Shown here piece by piece: positions 1 to 13,299 of a stretch of DNA of 64,000 nucleotides. A program made the position numbers and the translations under genes. Position 1 is the first letter of the stretch, and each line of letters begins with the position of its first letter. Source of the stretch: Cryptomeria japonica (taxonomy: Eukaryota > Streptophyta > Pinopsida > Cupressales > Cupressaceae); NCBI RefSeq assembly GCF_030272615.1, contig NC_081413.1, forward strand, positions 337,277,302-337,341,301, written 5' to 3'. The notes beneath the pieces are model-generated. The model was not told the origin of the DNA. It saw only the letters and a program-made list of their open reading frames with translations, and searched no databases.

Positions 1-1590
1 TTTTAATTTCTTATTTGAGTATTTTGACAATCTAGATTAGGCTGTTGGCTTCACAAACTTAGATGCATAGAATGCAATGCAAATCACTGCTTATATACAC
101 TGTTGGGTATATTTCAAAGGCCTATTTTATGATAGTATGGATGCTTCATTGAACTGTTTTCAGGAAACCTGTATCCCTCTGAGATGAGAAGTTGGAGGAG
201 GTGGTGGAGAATGGGGAAGAGCAAAAGTTGATGAACATTTAAAAGTAAATGAAAATATGCTTGATCAAGTGGGAATGGGAGAGGAGGGCTCCAATCAACC
301 TTGTCATTTTGTATAGTTTTTTGTTTTTGGATTAGTTGATTTTTTTCTTTTCTTATATAATGGCATGTAGATCTTGCTTCATTTATGTTTAGATATTTTT
401 AATGTTCCTTTTCATCCATTTTTTTTTAGTGAGATAGCTAATGGATTTGCAAATTCATAAATATTCTTAAATTTGATTTGATGTCAATCTGTTTGACTTT
501 AATTAGAAATAAACTATTGTAAGTAAAAAACTGTAGTTGTACTTATGTTGTAATTATGAGACATAATATTTGTATGTATACAAAAAAAAATCACATTTTA
601 TAGTAAATTGTAATCATACATCCGTGATATACTAATGAGATGGGGGTTTGAAGTTGTTGGAAGAGAGCTAATCAAAGCAAGTTGATAAGGATTTTTAGTG
701 ATGATAGGTCTAAAATATTAGGAACTCCAAAGGATTAGTTCTATAAGAATTTCATCCATAAGACTAAATGAAAATTATATTCATAATATGGTCAAAATGA
801 CTACTTTATTCATATTTGGCAAATCTAGCAAAAGATACTTAAGATCAAATTCCATTCGATAAAACAAGAATTGAATAATTTTGTATTATCCATTTACCTA
901 TCAAATAAAATACTAGTGGCAACTAAATTTCATATGCCACATCTATGGTTTGTTTACAATCCTTAATCAAATGTACATGAAGTGTCTTAAATTTTTATAC
1001 CTGTTTCATGTAATTTTTTTATAATAACAGATTCAAATCATAAGGTTCAAAGACTTGTGAATCATGCAACTAACTATTTTTGTTAAGTCAATTTTAAAAT
1101 GTTGGAATGCAATTATAAGCATACATGTTTGTATACAACAAAGGTAATAAAATATAATTTTTGGAAAGAATTTTAGAACAATGCATTTTACTTCATCCAA
1201 TGCAACTGCATTTAATAACGTTAAGTTTATAGAGAAACATACATTTTAAAGTAATTATAAGTCTTTATGAGTGTATTCAATGTTAACATAAGTGAATTTG
1301 TTATGAAGTGCCCTCTATTCTTATGAAAACTAAGTCACTATGTAACTATCACTACTACTAACACACTTGAGGTCCCAAGGTACATCTAAAATCATAAATG
1401 ATTTTTTTATGTATGCATTATAATAGTATGGAATATCGAAATGGAAGCAACTCCATTGTAATTAATAATAGAAATAACTATCAAATAATCTCATAAATTA
1501 CATTACAAAAGTGTCAATATGGTAGTAGTTCTTTAAATCATAGGATATATATATGCCATCACCAACAAAATTTATTATTAAGATAAAAAA
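1..1590. other. AT-rich non-coding stretch, no recognised gene
   Basis: This stretch is AT-rich with frequent stops in all frames and no recognised domain. The only gene-like hint is at the left edge. A pyrimidine-containing tract ending in CAG at about 161-163 could be a 3' splice site. A 42-codon open frame then runs from 188 to a TAG at 314-316, rich in Gly and Glu, followed by T-rich sequence resembling a plant 3' UTR. Either frame read directly from the splice site stops early, so the exon call is weak. The rest has no repeat structure visible by eye. Confidence 0.4.
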
Positions 1591-1712
1591 CAAAATTCTA
1601 GGCTAAAAAATAGGTCAAGATTTATATTATATAAAAAAATAGTATTATTACAAATATGTGGAAATGTTTACCAAGCACTCACATTGTAAATTACAAAAAA
1701 TATGAGCCACTC

Positions 1713-4700
1713 TGTAATGCCCATACCCTAGTCGGACTTTTAAAACCCGTTTAACCTTGATTGACTTCCTAGGTGGCATTCTCGAATGGTAGATTAACCG
1801 ATATGCAATGTGTAGTTTAGATAATATAAATAAACTGAGCATACTTATTATTGTGTTTTTGCATCGATTCTCGTGTAAATGCAATTGTTCCTAACCCTTG
1901 TGATAAATCTTGAGCTAACATCCTCATTGAATATGTATTTGTATATGCATGCTTGTATGAATTCATGGGTGCAGGAGATTGCAGGTACAACACCGCTTAG
2001 GGCAAGGTTCATCTCCTTTGGAATTTGCAAGGTTGAGTATGCTCGTTCATCTTTTGAATTCGGATTTAGTGGTCATATAACTCTCGTCTTGCCTTAGCCA
2101 TGGTTAGGTGAGCATCGTGTGTGGATTCGTGGGCTTGCTCTTCAATGGGATGCGTGTCGAGTGATTTGGAGGACTTCCTCGATTTGCATGCCATGCGCGA
2201 GGTAAGTGAGGTTTGTGATCCTAAGTATTAAATTTAAATTTAAGAGTAGACGAGCGCATTAGAAATTTAGAAAATTAAATGGGTAGCTTCTTCTATATGA
2301 TTAATCACTAATTTAAGAGATTGCTTTAAATTGTTATTGTAGCAAGCTTAAGGTATTTAACTGAGGTTAGTGTGCTCATTTACGCATTTGTAACTTTTAT
2401 GCATTTGTAGTTGAGAAATTTGAATAAACAAGACTCTTGCATTAGATTAGTCATTTATTTAAAAATGTCGCTTTATTAAGTTATAGCGAGTTAATTTAAT
2501 AGTTAATTTTAATAACTACGATTTTAATAAATTATGCATTTTAGAAAGGAAAATTTTTAAAGTCGTTTGGGAGATAGTAATAAATTACTCATTTTCGCAT
2601 TTTGGAAGAAAAGGGATAAATTATTATTATTTAAATGAAAATTATTTCCTTTTTACTTGTATAGTTGACATAGTATAAAAAGATTGATTTTTAGAAAATT
2701 AAAATTTAATCAAAATGCCTTACTCGGCCAATAGGTTCGAAATAAGAAGTAGGCTTAAAACTTGTAGTGAGAAATTAAAATTTAAAAGAACGCAATAGGA
2801 AAAGGAAGCTTTTTAATTTTAAGGGAAAAGTGAATAAGAGGTTTCCATTTTTCATCTATTTTATTTTAAAAATAAATGCCTAATTTCGAAATTAAAAATT
2901 AGGGCAAAATTAGGGCTTTTTCTTTTTAACTTAGTTTTGCAAGCATTTTGGGGGTTCTTGGCTTTTTTGGTCTTTCTTGGGAAAAAGATGGTTCTTGCAA
3001 GGGAGATTGGGGATTTTGGAGAGGGATGAGGAAAGAGAGCAGCTGATTTGGGAGCTCATCTTCATCAAAATCTCTCCTCGGAAAGCGTTTGGAGGTAAGA
3101 AATTTTAATCTACCCTTTTTGTTGCATGAGTGTTCTCTTTTAGTTTTAGCTTTCAGTTTGGTTGTTCTTGGTTCTAAGATTGGCCAAGGTTTTTTTTTGG
3201 GATATTTTGAGGAAGAGAAAATCTTCCCCATTCTTAGTTTAAACAATCTGGAAATTTATTTTATGGCTGTTAACAAGATGGGCATGGGGTTTTTACATTC
3301 TTTTTTGTCAATCATTTTGGTTTATTCCAAAATTTTGTTACAAAAAAAAGAGGAACTGGCTGTGACTGTGTTGTTTTCAAAATAAAGAGAGAGGGTTTGC
3401 TGGAAAATACTCTAAATTTGTGTTTTCAGACTGTGTTTTGGTGAGAAAATCATACATTCTATTTGTATTATTTACATACATTGTTTTCTTTGTTTAAAAA
3501 AAAAAATGTAACTATAAATATTCATTTAGCAATTTGTGGACTGCACTCAGGCAGTTTTGATTTGGGTTTGGAATGATAAATAATTTTGAATCTGGTATTG
3601 TATTTTACCAGAGATTGTTTTTTTAAAAATAAAATAAAACCAAATAAAAAAAAAATATACAAAAAAAAGGGGTTTTGTATCCCCCACGGCAGATGCTACC
3701 CTCTCCCCTCTCCCCTCTTTTTTTTTTTGCAATTTAAAAATAGTTTATTTGGGTTGTTTTAATTAATTATTATTATTTGTTTATTATCTTCTATAATATG
3801 TTTTAAAAGAAAAAAATATATATGCATGACACATATAAAAAAAAAGAATTCAGTTTATTTAGTGAGTTAAAAATTAGTTTAAGGGATTTGGATCTAGTTG
3901 CTTTGATATTAAGTAATTTTTAAATTTAGTATCTTATTTAATTTCAAACTAGTAAATAATATATTTGGAATTTGAGAAAGCAACATTTAGTAAATCTTTA
4001 CGCTAATACGCATTTTTAAATATAGTTAAATTATCCAAACCATAAACTCGACCGACAATTGTGGATAGAGATGATATGGGTAAACAAATGCATCTTCCGG
4101 GTGATGTCCTTGCAGTTTAAATTGCTGTAATTAAATTGGTTAGTTTATAGTAAGACTTGATATGCTAGTTTTGGTCATAAGTCAATCAAAACCCTAGTTA
4201 GGGTACCGTCAAACAATAGAATTTTGGTTTGTTTGTCTTCTTTGTTATGTTTTAATTTGACCCGTTTTTAAAAGGGATCACTATGTAATCAACTAACGAG
4301 GTAGAGGTGGAATGGTGTATGTGTTCGCCTAAAAGGCAAGATTGTAAAGACATGTAAATATGTAACCTTAACTATATTAAATACCAAAAGGGTCTTGCAG
4401 TTGAGCAGACCCAGAGATGTAGCCCATCCGGGGTGAACTCCGAGATCATATTCTGTGTCATGCGATGTTTATTGCGTACTTTGTTTTATGTTTTAAATTA
4501 TCTTGAATGGTTGTACTCTTGCAAAGTGTATGGTGTAAATTAAACGAATTCAAATTTAAATGTATAACATTTTTCATATGGATAAACGCAGTTATTTAAG
4601 TTCATAAAACGTTGTGAATTATGAATATGACATGGTATTTAAATATTGAAATTAAAGTGTGGAAAAAGTAAATCGGTAATGTTAATTTGAATTGTAGTAG

Positions 4701-6428
4701 TGGAAGAAATCTAGATAGAACTACTTCATTGGATTAATTGTTAAAAAGTATGTTAATTGGAATGAATGTAAAAAGGGGGAAACAAAGTTAAAAAAAAAAA
4801 TTATGTCACAATTCTTAGATTGAAATTTAAAAGAAGAACATCATAGAAATATCTATCCTTCTACCTTAGTAAATGAATCACGCCATGTCAGTTATGTTTC
4901 ATTACATTGGATAAAATTTGTTAAGATATTTCACGTTTTAATCATAACCAATAATCCTCACCGGATTAATTTGTTAATCGTGTGGACTCAATCAAATATT
5001 CATGTTGTATATTGAACGAATATACTTAGTAATTTATGTTGTAATTTTGAATCAATAATCCTCACCAGATCATTCCTATAACCGGGTGAACCCAACTAGA
5101 AAACCCATATGTTAATCTTTATAAAAGGAATCCCTCATGTTGCTAAGATTGAACTAGAATGGGAAACGTCATGTTAATTATGTTTCATTATATTGGATAT
5201 AGTTGTTTGGTCAATTACGTTTAATCTTAACAAATCAACCTTACCGAAATTTAACTTGATAATTGGCGAAACTCCACTAGTCCACCCTAATTATAACCCC
5301 TGCAAACGAATTTCTTTATGATTGTTAAAGATGAACTGAAAAAGAAGGGATTCAATTAGTTGTTGATACATTAAACCTAATAAAAGAATCTCTCTCACCT
5401 TATATTCATTTAACAATAAAAAAAAAAGTGATTTGCAACAAGATGATTGTAATTCAATCCTAATGGAAGAGCATCTCTTGGAATTTATACTTTAATCTTG
5501 AAATGATAAATATTATCTTCCTAACTATATCTTAAAGTTAAAGGATGAACTCTTCTGTGGCTCAACACATTTTCAACGTAATGAATTAAGCCATCTAGTA
5601 GTATTATTATAAAAACTCCAAATGAATTCCCATGGCTACTCACATTATACCTTTCATAATAGAACTTCAACTCATCAGTTAGCTATGCACGAAATCTAAT
5701 GAAGGGAATCTCATTCTATTAACTGTAGTTAAACTTTAAGGAATGATTTTCTCTTACCGACCATGCTTTTAATATTTAAGAAGGATATCGAATGAGGGTG
5801 AATATTTTAAAATCAAATGAAGGAATCCTCGTTTAACTAATCGTAGCTTAACCCTAAAAGAATGAATCTCGTTAGGCATACTTATAGCATGAAAGGATGA
5901 TGTCAAGTGTAGATGGTTATTTTTAAAACTCTAATGAATGAACTTGGTTACATTTTAAACGCTTGAACCCATTTGGGGACCCCCTAATGAAATTATGAAT
6001 TAAAGTGCCTTGAGTAATTAACCTCTCGAGGGTCTCCTCATCAACCAAAGCAATTGAACGCTTCCTAAAATTTTAAGATGTCATATCTTGAAAACACATA
6101 TATAATCAAGACCTATGCATTTTCCCGTAATATAAGATATCCAGATTGATGGATCTGATGACGCAAGATGAGTTAGGTGTAAGGTTGTGTAATCGCGATA
6201 GGAAACTCCTTAGGATTGTTTGAGCCTTCCGCTGTGATATCTAAATTGAAAGATTATCTCCATTGTATTTTAATGTCGTGTCTAATTATGAATTGAGTTA
6301 ACTTCAACTATCTTAATGTTGTAACTTTGCTTTAACGCTCTTAATTATTATTAATAAAAAAAAAAATTTACACTCTATTTGAGTGTTTTTAACTTAAACC
6401 CTTAGGGGTTTCCTGGCGGGGCATTACA
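1713..6428. mobile_element. Giant solo LTR (4.7 kb) with 5-bp target duplication
   Basis: The block begins TGTAATGCCC (1713-1722) and ends GGGCATTACA (6419-6428), a perfect 10-bp terminal inverted repeat of the TG...CA type that bounds LTRs. CACTC stands on both sides (1708-1712 and 6429-6433), a 5-bp target duplication as made by LTR-element integrases. No second copy of the start sequence, no gag or pol reading frame and no primer-binding site is visible inside. A solo LTR left by LTR-LTR recombination is therefore the simplest reading. At 4716 bp it is near the upper end for plant LTRs. The interior is AT-rich and holds only short spurious frames. The alternative is a non-autonomous element with very short LTRs. 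Orientation is not determined. Confidence 0.8.
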
Positions 6429-6433
6429 CACTC

Positions 6434-6905
6434 AAACCTCATAAAGCTTAATTAGAGTTGTTTTAAGAAGTTCAAAATGAGAGGTTATGGTTTTATTTTT
6501 CATAGGGAAAAGTATTTGGGGACTAATACCATCCAATGTCACGTGTCTGGTGATCTACATTAATATCGCCATGCTCAATCTAAGTCTCTTAGAATAAAGA
6601 TTCTATCAATGTATACGAGAATTTGACATTGGTGATTGTCCTTACATACTATAACACTTTGCTTATTGGAATGAATTGGAACTATTGCAGGGAAGTTATC
6701 TTACATGATATGGTATCTTCTAGACTCACTATACTTGCATCTATTAACATATCCCCTTTGTGGAAGAGCATGGCTATGAGGATGCACCTTGGTCACAATT
6801 CATGTGCCTCGGTCTAGTGTTCGAGTAGGTCTAGAGATCTTGCAATTTTCAAAATTCTAAGGCCATCTTGGATGTTTGATGCTGACCCCACCTCTATCTT
6901 GTTAG
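6434..6905. repeat. Tandem duplication, unit 1 (right part)
   Basis: Together with 1621-1712 on the other side of the giant LTR, this forms the first unit of a tandem duplication. It shares with 7021-7482 a run of near-identical blocks: the AGTTCAAAATRAGAGGT segment, the GTATTTGGGGACTAATACCA segment and the GGCCATCTTGGATGTTTGAT segment. The offset between the copies is about 585-590 bp. No protein is recognisable in either copy. Confidence 0.8.
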
Positions 6906-6932
6906 AGTGGGGGATCATTTAAAATCGCATAA

Positions 6933-7482
6933 TTTATATTATACAAAAATATTAGTATCAGAAATATGTGAAATGTCTATTGAGCACTCACATTGTAAAT
7001 CAAAGTGAGTCTCAAAAACCTCACAAAGATCTATTAGAGTTGTTATAAAAAGTTCAAAATAAGAGGTCATGGCTCATTTTCCCCTTGACACCTAATAGAA
7101 AGAGTATTTGGGGACTAATACCATTCAATGTCACGGGTCTAGTGACTCTACTTTAATCTTCCCATGCTTAAGTCTAAGTGTCCTAGATTGAAGATCTACT
7201 AATGAATATGTGAATTTGGTATTCATGATTGTCCTTAGGTACTACAACACTTATCAAAACAAGTCGAGACTATTCCAAGGAAATCATTCTACATGATATG
7301 GTGGTTTCTAGACTTATTTTACTTGTCCCTATTACAATCTCTCTTTCATGGAGGAGTATGGCTATAAGGATGCACCTTGGTCATAGTTCATGTACTTGAA
7401 TATAGTATTCAAGTAGGTTTAAAGATCTTGCAAGTGTTAAAACTCAAAGGCCATCTTGGATGTTTGATATTGAAAATGTGAA
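6933..7482. repeat. Tandem duplication, unit 2 (uninterrupted copy)
   Basis: This second unit is uninterrupted. Its first ~85 bp (from TTTATATTAT) match 1621-1712. It passes directly through the position where unit 1 carries the 4.7 kb LTR, with CTCAAAAACCTCACAAAG at about 7011-7028, and continues as a copy of 6434-6905. It therefore preserves the empty insertion site. The copies have diverged by many substitutions and small indels, so the duplication is old. Confidence 0.8.
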
Positions 7483-7738
7483 TGGGCATGTAATACCACA
7501 TAATAATCCGTCAACCTAAATCAAGAACATATCATTAGAAAAGTTAATAGAATGACAATATATTTTCTTTGTCCTAGATAATATAAAAAATTATATGTCA
7601 AAACACGCATCGATGATAATAAACTATATTTAAAACATGGAGAAGTCCAACTTATAAGTTGATGATGAAATCAAACCAAAATAAAGAATGATACCTTCAA
7701 TGTATTTTACAGTACTTTATATTTTAACCTATATTTTA
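7483..7738. other. Short unassigned AT-rich spacer
   Basis: This is AT-rich sequence between the tandem duplication and a possible LTR start at 7739. No coding frame, repeat or RNA signature was seen. Confidence 0.4.
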
Positions 7739-10461
7739 TGTAACAACCCAGAACCCAAATACACCTTTCTTAGAGTAGTTTGATAGGAAGGCTTAATGAC
7801 GTAGGAGCACTGAGCTCCATAAATTTTATTCTAATTTAGAAGTTCAATTTTTTTGTTATGTTCTTGGTTAGCCATTATTTGTTGGTGTGTTAGTATGTTG
7901 GTGGGAAGTAGGATCTAGAATTCAAGATTCCATTGGTAGTTAAGGGTGACCATTTTGGGAGAGGTTTGGGGTAGAACTGGAAAAGAAGAAGATATAGGTC
8001 GATTAGGAGAGAGAGAGGGGGGTGATTAGGAGTTGGTGAGATGGATGGGGGAGAAATGATGGAGGACCTCCGATCTATTCATGGAGGAGAGGAATTGGCA
8101 GACGTGTGAAGAAAGGACGAATGAGAGAGATGGGAGAAGCTGAGTGGTGAGAAGGGAGAGAGAGCCCCAACTGAATGTAGAGAGCTCGATCAATTTTGGA
8201 ATGAGAGGGAAAATCAATCATAGACTAGTTGCAACATAGATGGAGTAGGTTGACATAGGACAAAGGGAGAGATTGTTCATGTAAAGGGAAAGGATAGAGG
8301 AAGCGAGATCAAGGGAAAAGAACAAGTGAGTTTGCAAAGATGGTCAATGAGAGAAGGAGGGAATGATGGTTTAGGTAGGAAGAAAATGAGATAGTTGGAG
8401 TGAGCTAGAAGCGGCAAGGAGAAGGTTGGCTGAGCAGGTTATGGCATGCACAGTTGAGCAAAGAGGCTTGTCATTTTAAGTTGTAATCATATATGTTTAT
8501 GTTGAAATGAATAAATTAAATATTGGGTGTTTATTGTCTAAAATAATGATTGTCCATGTTGTCTCCTAATTATTGGTATGAATATGTATTAATAATTTGA
8601 AATTTGTTTGTTGAACTGTGGAATTCCTGTCACCATTTTGTCAATAAGTCTGAGTGAGAGAATTTGTACTAGTAATGTAGAAACCTGTTATTGTCTGAAA
8701 CCATAGCATTTGTGTGTGGGTGTGAGCCATCATGTGATATTCATGTATAGATGTGTGAGGTAGTTGCCATCAAATGGTATCAAAGCCTAAAAGATTTGGG
8801 CAGGGGAAGTTAGTTTTGTTCTTGTTTATAGATATGTGTGTTGCATATTAACATGTTAAAGAGAAGAACTTGGGTACCAAAAGACTGGGCAAAGAAAAAG
8901 AGGAGAGAAGCCTTAGGTGAGATATCAAGAAGTTAGAATTTTTTTGAAAGATGCAACAATATTTTGAAAAAGAGTCCCAAGAAGAGAGATAAGATAAAAA
9001 AAAGATATGAAAAAGAAAGATGCAGATTTTGATAGAGAAATGACAGAGTTAAGAAAATATTTGGAGAGTTGTAAGATTGTGGTAAAGCAGTGGCTTGAAG
9101 AAAGAAGCCATGAGTGTAGTACACCTCCCTCAATCAAACTTTTTCGATACTTATTTTGACCATAGTTGACTTTTAGTGGATTTGTGGATACACTATGTGG
9201 TGATGTTTTATTTAGATATTATGCTATGTTGGTTTATGCTTTGATTTGAGATTCAGTGAATGTTGTTTACGCATTATTTCCTTATTGATGATTAGATGTT
9301 AATTTTATTGGGGTACTGATCATGGACTAACACATTTACTTTATGCATGAGATGCATTATGTATATGTCATTATGTATGCGTGGAAAGTGTATGGGGTGT
9401 GAGGAGACGATTTTCCTTCACTCACTTCGGTGAGCCATGGAACGTCACAATTCTCCTTCGTCGGTGTGTCTACCGTGTTTGAATATATATATGTATGCGT
9501 GGTTCGGTGATGCAGGAATTATAGGTACAAGGTACTAACTTCACCTGGTTCCACATGTCTATGTCTGAGCGTACCTAATGAATCCGATGGAAGTCGAGGA
9601 GATAGTCTTAAGGCCCTAAATTTCATCCCTAGCCTTGCTTGATAGTGAGCATTGTTAGTCATCTGTCAACCTTCCCTTTGTTGGTATGTGGGTCGTGTCT
9701 CTGCTTTGTTTTGTTGAATTGTGTGCTATATTACATTTGTGAATTTAAATTATTGTCTTCTTATGATTTTTAATGAGAAATTAATTATTAATACCTTAAT
9801 GGATATTGCATTATGAAATTAAAATAGAAATAAATGATTAAGGGAACTTTTATGGTTAAATAGATTAATCAGTTATTTTAATTGGTTAGTTATAATTGAT
9901 TGTTGATTTATTAGTGAAATTTATATTGTCTTTTTCATTTGTTTTAAAAAAGAGAGGATAAAGTCATTTTTACCTTTATTTATTTTAAATGTCTAAATTG
10001 TTTTTTTAGTATGTGAGGAAAAATGAATTAAAAAAAAAAAAATATAAATGCAAATGTATTGTTTGGAGAAAAGAAATTGAATTTTAATTTTCATAAAAAA
10101 ATGAATATGACCTAAAAAGATATTTGTTTGAAAATGCTTTTATATTTGGGATTTTTATCTCGAAGGGGAGTTCTCATTTTTTCTTCTAGAGCTGGGCATT
10201 TTGAAAAAAAAATTGACTCTTTGTTTTTGAAGTGGTTTTGGCTGGAGGTTTTGTTTTTGGAAAATCTAGTTTCCTGTGTTGAAGGGGTTTCTGTTGGTAG
10301 AAGGCTTGGTCTCATCTCCAAACTTCTCTTCTAGGAAAACAATTACAGGTTGAAGTTTCACACCTCTGTTTTACAGTGTTAGTGTAATTGAAGAAATCTC
10401 TGTGTTTTTGTGTGCTATGTTTAGTAAGGGTAATTTATTGTAGAATTTTGAAGAAAGGTGG
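7739..10461. other. LTR-like non-coding block (possible remnant LTR)
   Basis: The block opens with TGTAACAACCC at 7739, which resembles a plant gypsy LTR start, but no matching end or target duplication was found. It contains a purine-rich (GA) tract at about 7985-8430. At about 9512-9530 is a short segment resembling one in the giant solo LTR near 1975 (ATGCAGGAATTATAGGTACA versus GTGCAGGAGATTGCAGGTAC). No domain-bearing reading frame is present. It is the host sequence into which Tat-A inserted, and it may continue at 43324. Confidence 0.35.
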
Positions 10462-13120
10462 TGTTGGTTCCCAAATCAACAGATCCTAAATCCTTGATAA
10501 ATAGACACTAACTCATGATTAGAATTTGGGATTGGACTTGGCCAATGAACAAGATTCAACATAAGTTGCAATCTTCTACACTTCAAGCTCTGCAAAACCT
10601 AGGTGGGTTTCTCTATTGCAATGTTGTCAATAATCTGGCTCTATGCTAACCAACAATGCACTATATAGCAGATGCTTTTAATGAAAATATACCAAGGAAA
10701 TGCATAATATACTATTGATTCTGGCTTGAACCTTACTTCTTATCACTTTGCTTGCATTGAAAGATGGCTCTAATTTATTTCTACTCCTAATATAGAATAA
10801 CTAAAAGCTGAAATAAGAATGGAAGGATGATCCACAAACTTGAAAGATATATGACCAACGCCTATCAAAGGGGATGCAAAGTCAAATAGCAGACCTAATG
10901 ACAAAAAACACCATAGTATCATCATTAAGATTCAATACTAAACATTCAAGACTTGCTCAGAATGAGAATGCATTCATAAAGTCCTCACTCTCTCTCAGAA
11001 TATTGCAGTACTCAAGACATAATTTAATTCATTTACTTGAAATGAAACCCATCAGAGAATACACATTTCCCTTAGAGAAGACAAATTACGAATGTCATTA
11101 ACATGACAATTCATACAACAAAATACAAGAGATAGGAGAAAAATAAGAATGACTCATTGAATTTAGAAGATATATGATACATTTATGAACTGTTCAACAC
11201 TAAATCTACAAAAGACTAACTACCATTAAAATGCTTCTGAAATCCTATCTGATACATATGCATCAAAAAATTGAGTCCACTCTTCCTGGCCATGAATTCC
11301 CTTTTATAACACAAGGGAGAAAAAACAAGCCTCGGGCCAAGAAAGTACACCTGTCACAAATTCATTCCATGGGACCCAAAAAATAGTGAAGTGCCCAACC
11401 TCCAATTCTGCACACCACCATCAATGCAAATAGCTTCAAGAACAACCACCAAGACCTGGGATCACGAACCCTAGGACAATTGAGAAGTAACTACCTCAAG
11501 ACACACATATACCAACCACATTTATTCATCTTCAACTGTAGTCTGACTGACCTCTAAATTTGGATTTCCACATTTAGTAATTTATATGCATTGTGTCCTT
11601 TCTTTCCTGATCGGTGACCCTCTAGCACACACAAGGCAACGAAATCCCTTTGACAGGAAATCCTCTGATCTCATCGAGCCCTTCAACCATTTCTATCCAG
11701 TTTGTATTAATGCTAGCCCTGCCAAAACGTCATCACCATCATGTTGCAGGAGAGGCCTCAAATCTTCTGCAATAATCGCCATCCTATCCCACATTATTGT
11801 CCTTATCCCCGCGGGAACGTACAGTATAAGAAAAACTCTTTGCAAACAAGCTTGCAAACACTCCATGATCATTCACACACAAATAATATTTGAACAAAGT
11901 TTGAGTCTCTACTATTGATCTTCATCATCGCTAGCGTATCACATGGTTTAAATCGTTCAATTTGACAAGACCATCTCCCTTGGCAAGTGGACCCGTCAAA
12001 GCTCTGATGCGACACCTCCAACTCACCACTAGCCAATCACCATTTCATTGCTGTTAGAGACCCCACTATCAGCTTACCTCGGGATAAGATTTTTAATTCA
12101 TCTTCCTTTGCCTTTTTATCCCGAAGCATCAAAGGATTCACTTCCCAGTCCCTCGGGATAAGACATCTGTTGTATTTCCTTCTTCCTTTTATCTCGGTCC
12201 TCTTTCCTTTGACCTTCGTGAGCCTCCGAGATAAAGATTTCATTTCTTATTTACTAATCCTCTTATCTCGGAGCCCAAGTATCCATGTGCATACTCCTAT
12301 TGAAACCCAAAGTATCACTCCGCATATGCTTTTTATTTCTTCGGGATAACTTTTACTTTGTTTCATCCTGCTCCTTATCCCAGGAATAACCTTTATTCTT
12401 GATAAATCACCTGGGGCAAAGAAAACCTTCTCCGTTTCTTTGTAAAATTATCCCGGGGCCTCTCAACGCTAACTGAAAATCTTCTTGGGGCAACCTTTCT
12501 ATAGTGATTTTACTCTTTGAAAGCTACCTTGAGATTAAACTTCATCCCTTTGCAACTCTTTGCTAGGAGTTATCCCAAACGATCTTTGGATGCTTCTTTC
12601 TGCCCCTCAGGATAACTTTTCTCCTTTGTTTCCGCTTCTTTTGTTATCCCGAGCGATTTTTTGATGACCCCCATGATGCCGCAGGGAACCCTTTTTGTGT
12701 CTAGCCTCTTTGAGGTTTTATCTCAAAGCACGAACTGCCAAAGATAATTCACTTAAGATCCAAAACAAGCACGTGGGGAAACCTTGAGGGTTTAAGATCG
12801 TGACGTGGGGCCTGTCCTTAGGACCTAGTGAATACTTAGAAATTAATAGAAGGCCATAACCGAGACACATCATTTTCAAGGGAAACCTGCCCGACAAAAG
12901 GCTCTAACACTTGGGGCCAGTAAAAAAATGACACATACCCCTCGACATAGCAACTTAAAAATTGGGAACCGCCAGTAGCCGGTCGACTTAAAATTAGAAT
13001 AATGCCCAAGAAAAAACAAAAGCTTTGAGACAAGGAGAAACCCATCACGTTAAACCCTAAACCCTAAGATTTTTTAAATGTCTTACACACTACCCAATGA
13101 AGGAAAAAACCATTCCAATA
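10462..13120 (-). repeat. Tat-A 3' LTR
   Basis: This 2659-bp block starts TGTTGGTTCCC and ends CCATTCCAATA (TG...CA type, with C changed to T in the penultimate base). It matches the right-hand LTR (24438 onward, ending CCATTCCAACA at 43323) along its whole length after removal of the two insertions in that copy. It contains about nine copies of a CCTCGGGATAA-like word in both orientations between 12077 and 12653, and two plant telomere-type units (AAACCCT) at 13052-13067. It has no coding content. No polypurine tract is evident at the inner border (13121). Confidence 0.88.
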
Positions 13121-13299
13121 GTGGCTCTAGCTAGGGACGCTTGATAAACTAGATCAAGGCGAGGATTAAGATCTCTGGGAATGCAGACCAACCAAAAAAT
13201 GCCAGGATATTTACAAAACCCTAGCTAACCTATGCACAAACCCTAAACCTATTGTGCATGGAAAACATCAAGAGAAAAAATGTTTTAGGAACTATCCAT

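Noticed and set aside
3089-3385. 98-codon hydrophobic plus-strand frame in the giant LTR
   Set aside because: It lies in T-rich LTR sequence, has no start context or homologous motif, and is expected from composition.
10457-10461. Target duplication of Tat-A
   Set aside because: GGTGG and GAAGG agree at only three of five bases, too weak to claim.
11586-11918. 110-codon plus-strand frame
   Set aside because: It lies within the Tat-A LTR, has no domain, and its counterpart in the other LTR (from about 26590) is not open over the same length.
13052-13067. Interstitial telomere repeat
   Set aside because: There are only two units, and they occur at the same place in both Tat-A LTRs, so they are LTR sequence rather than a telomeric scar.
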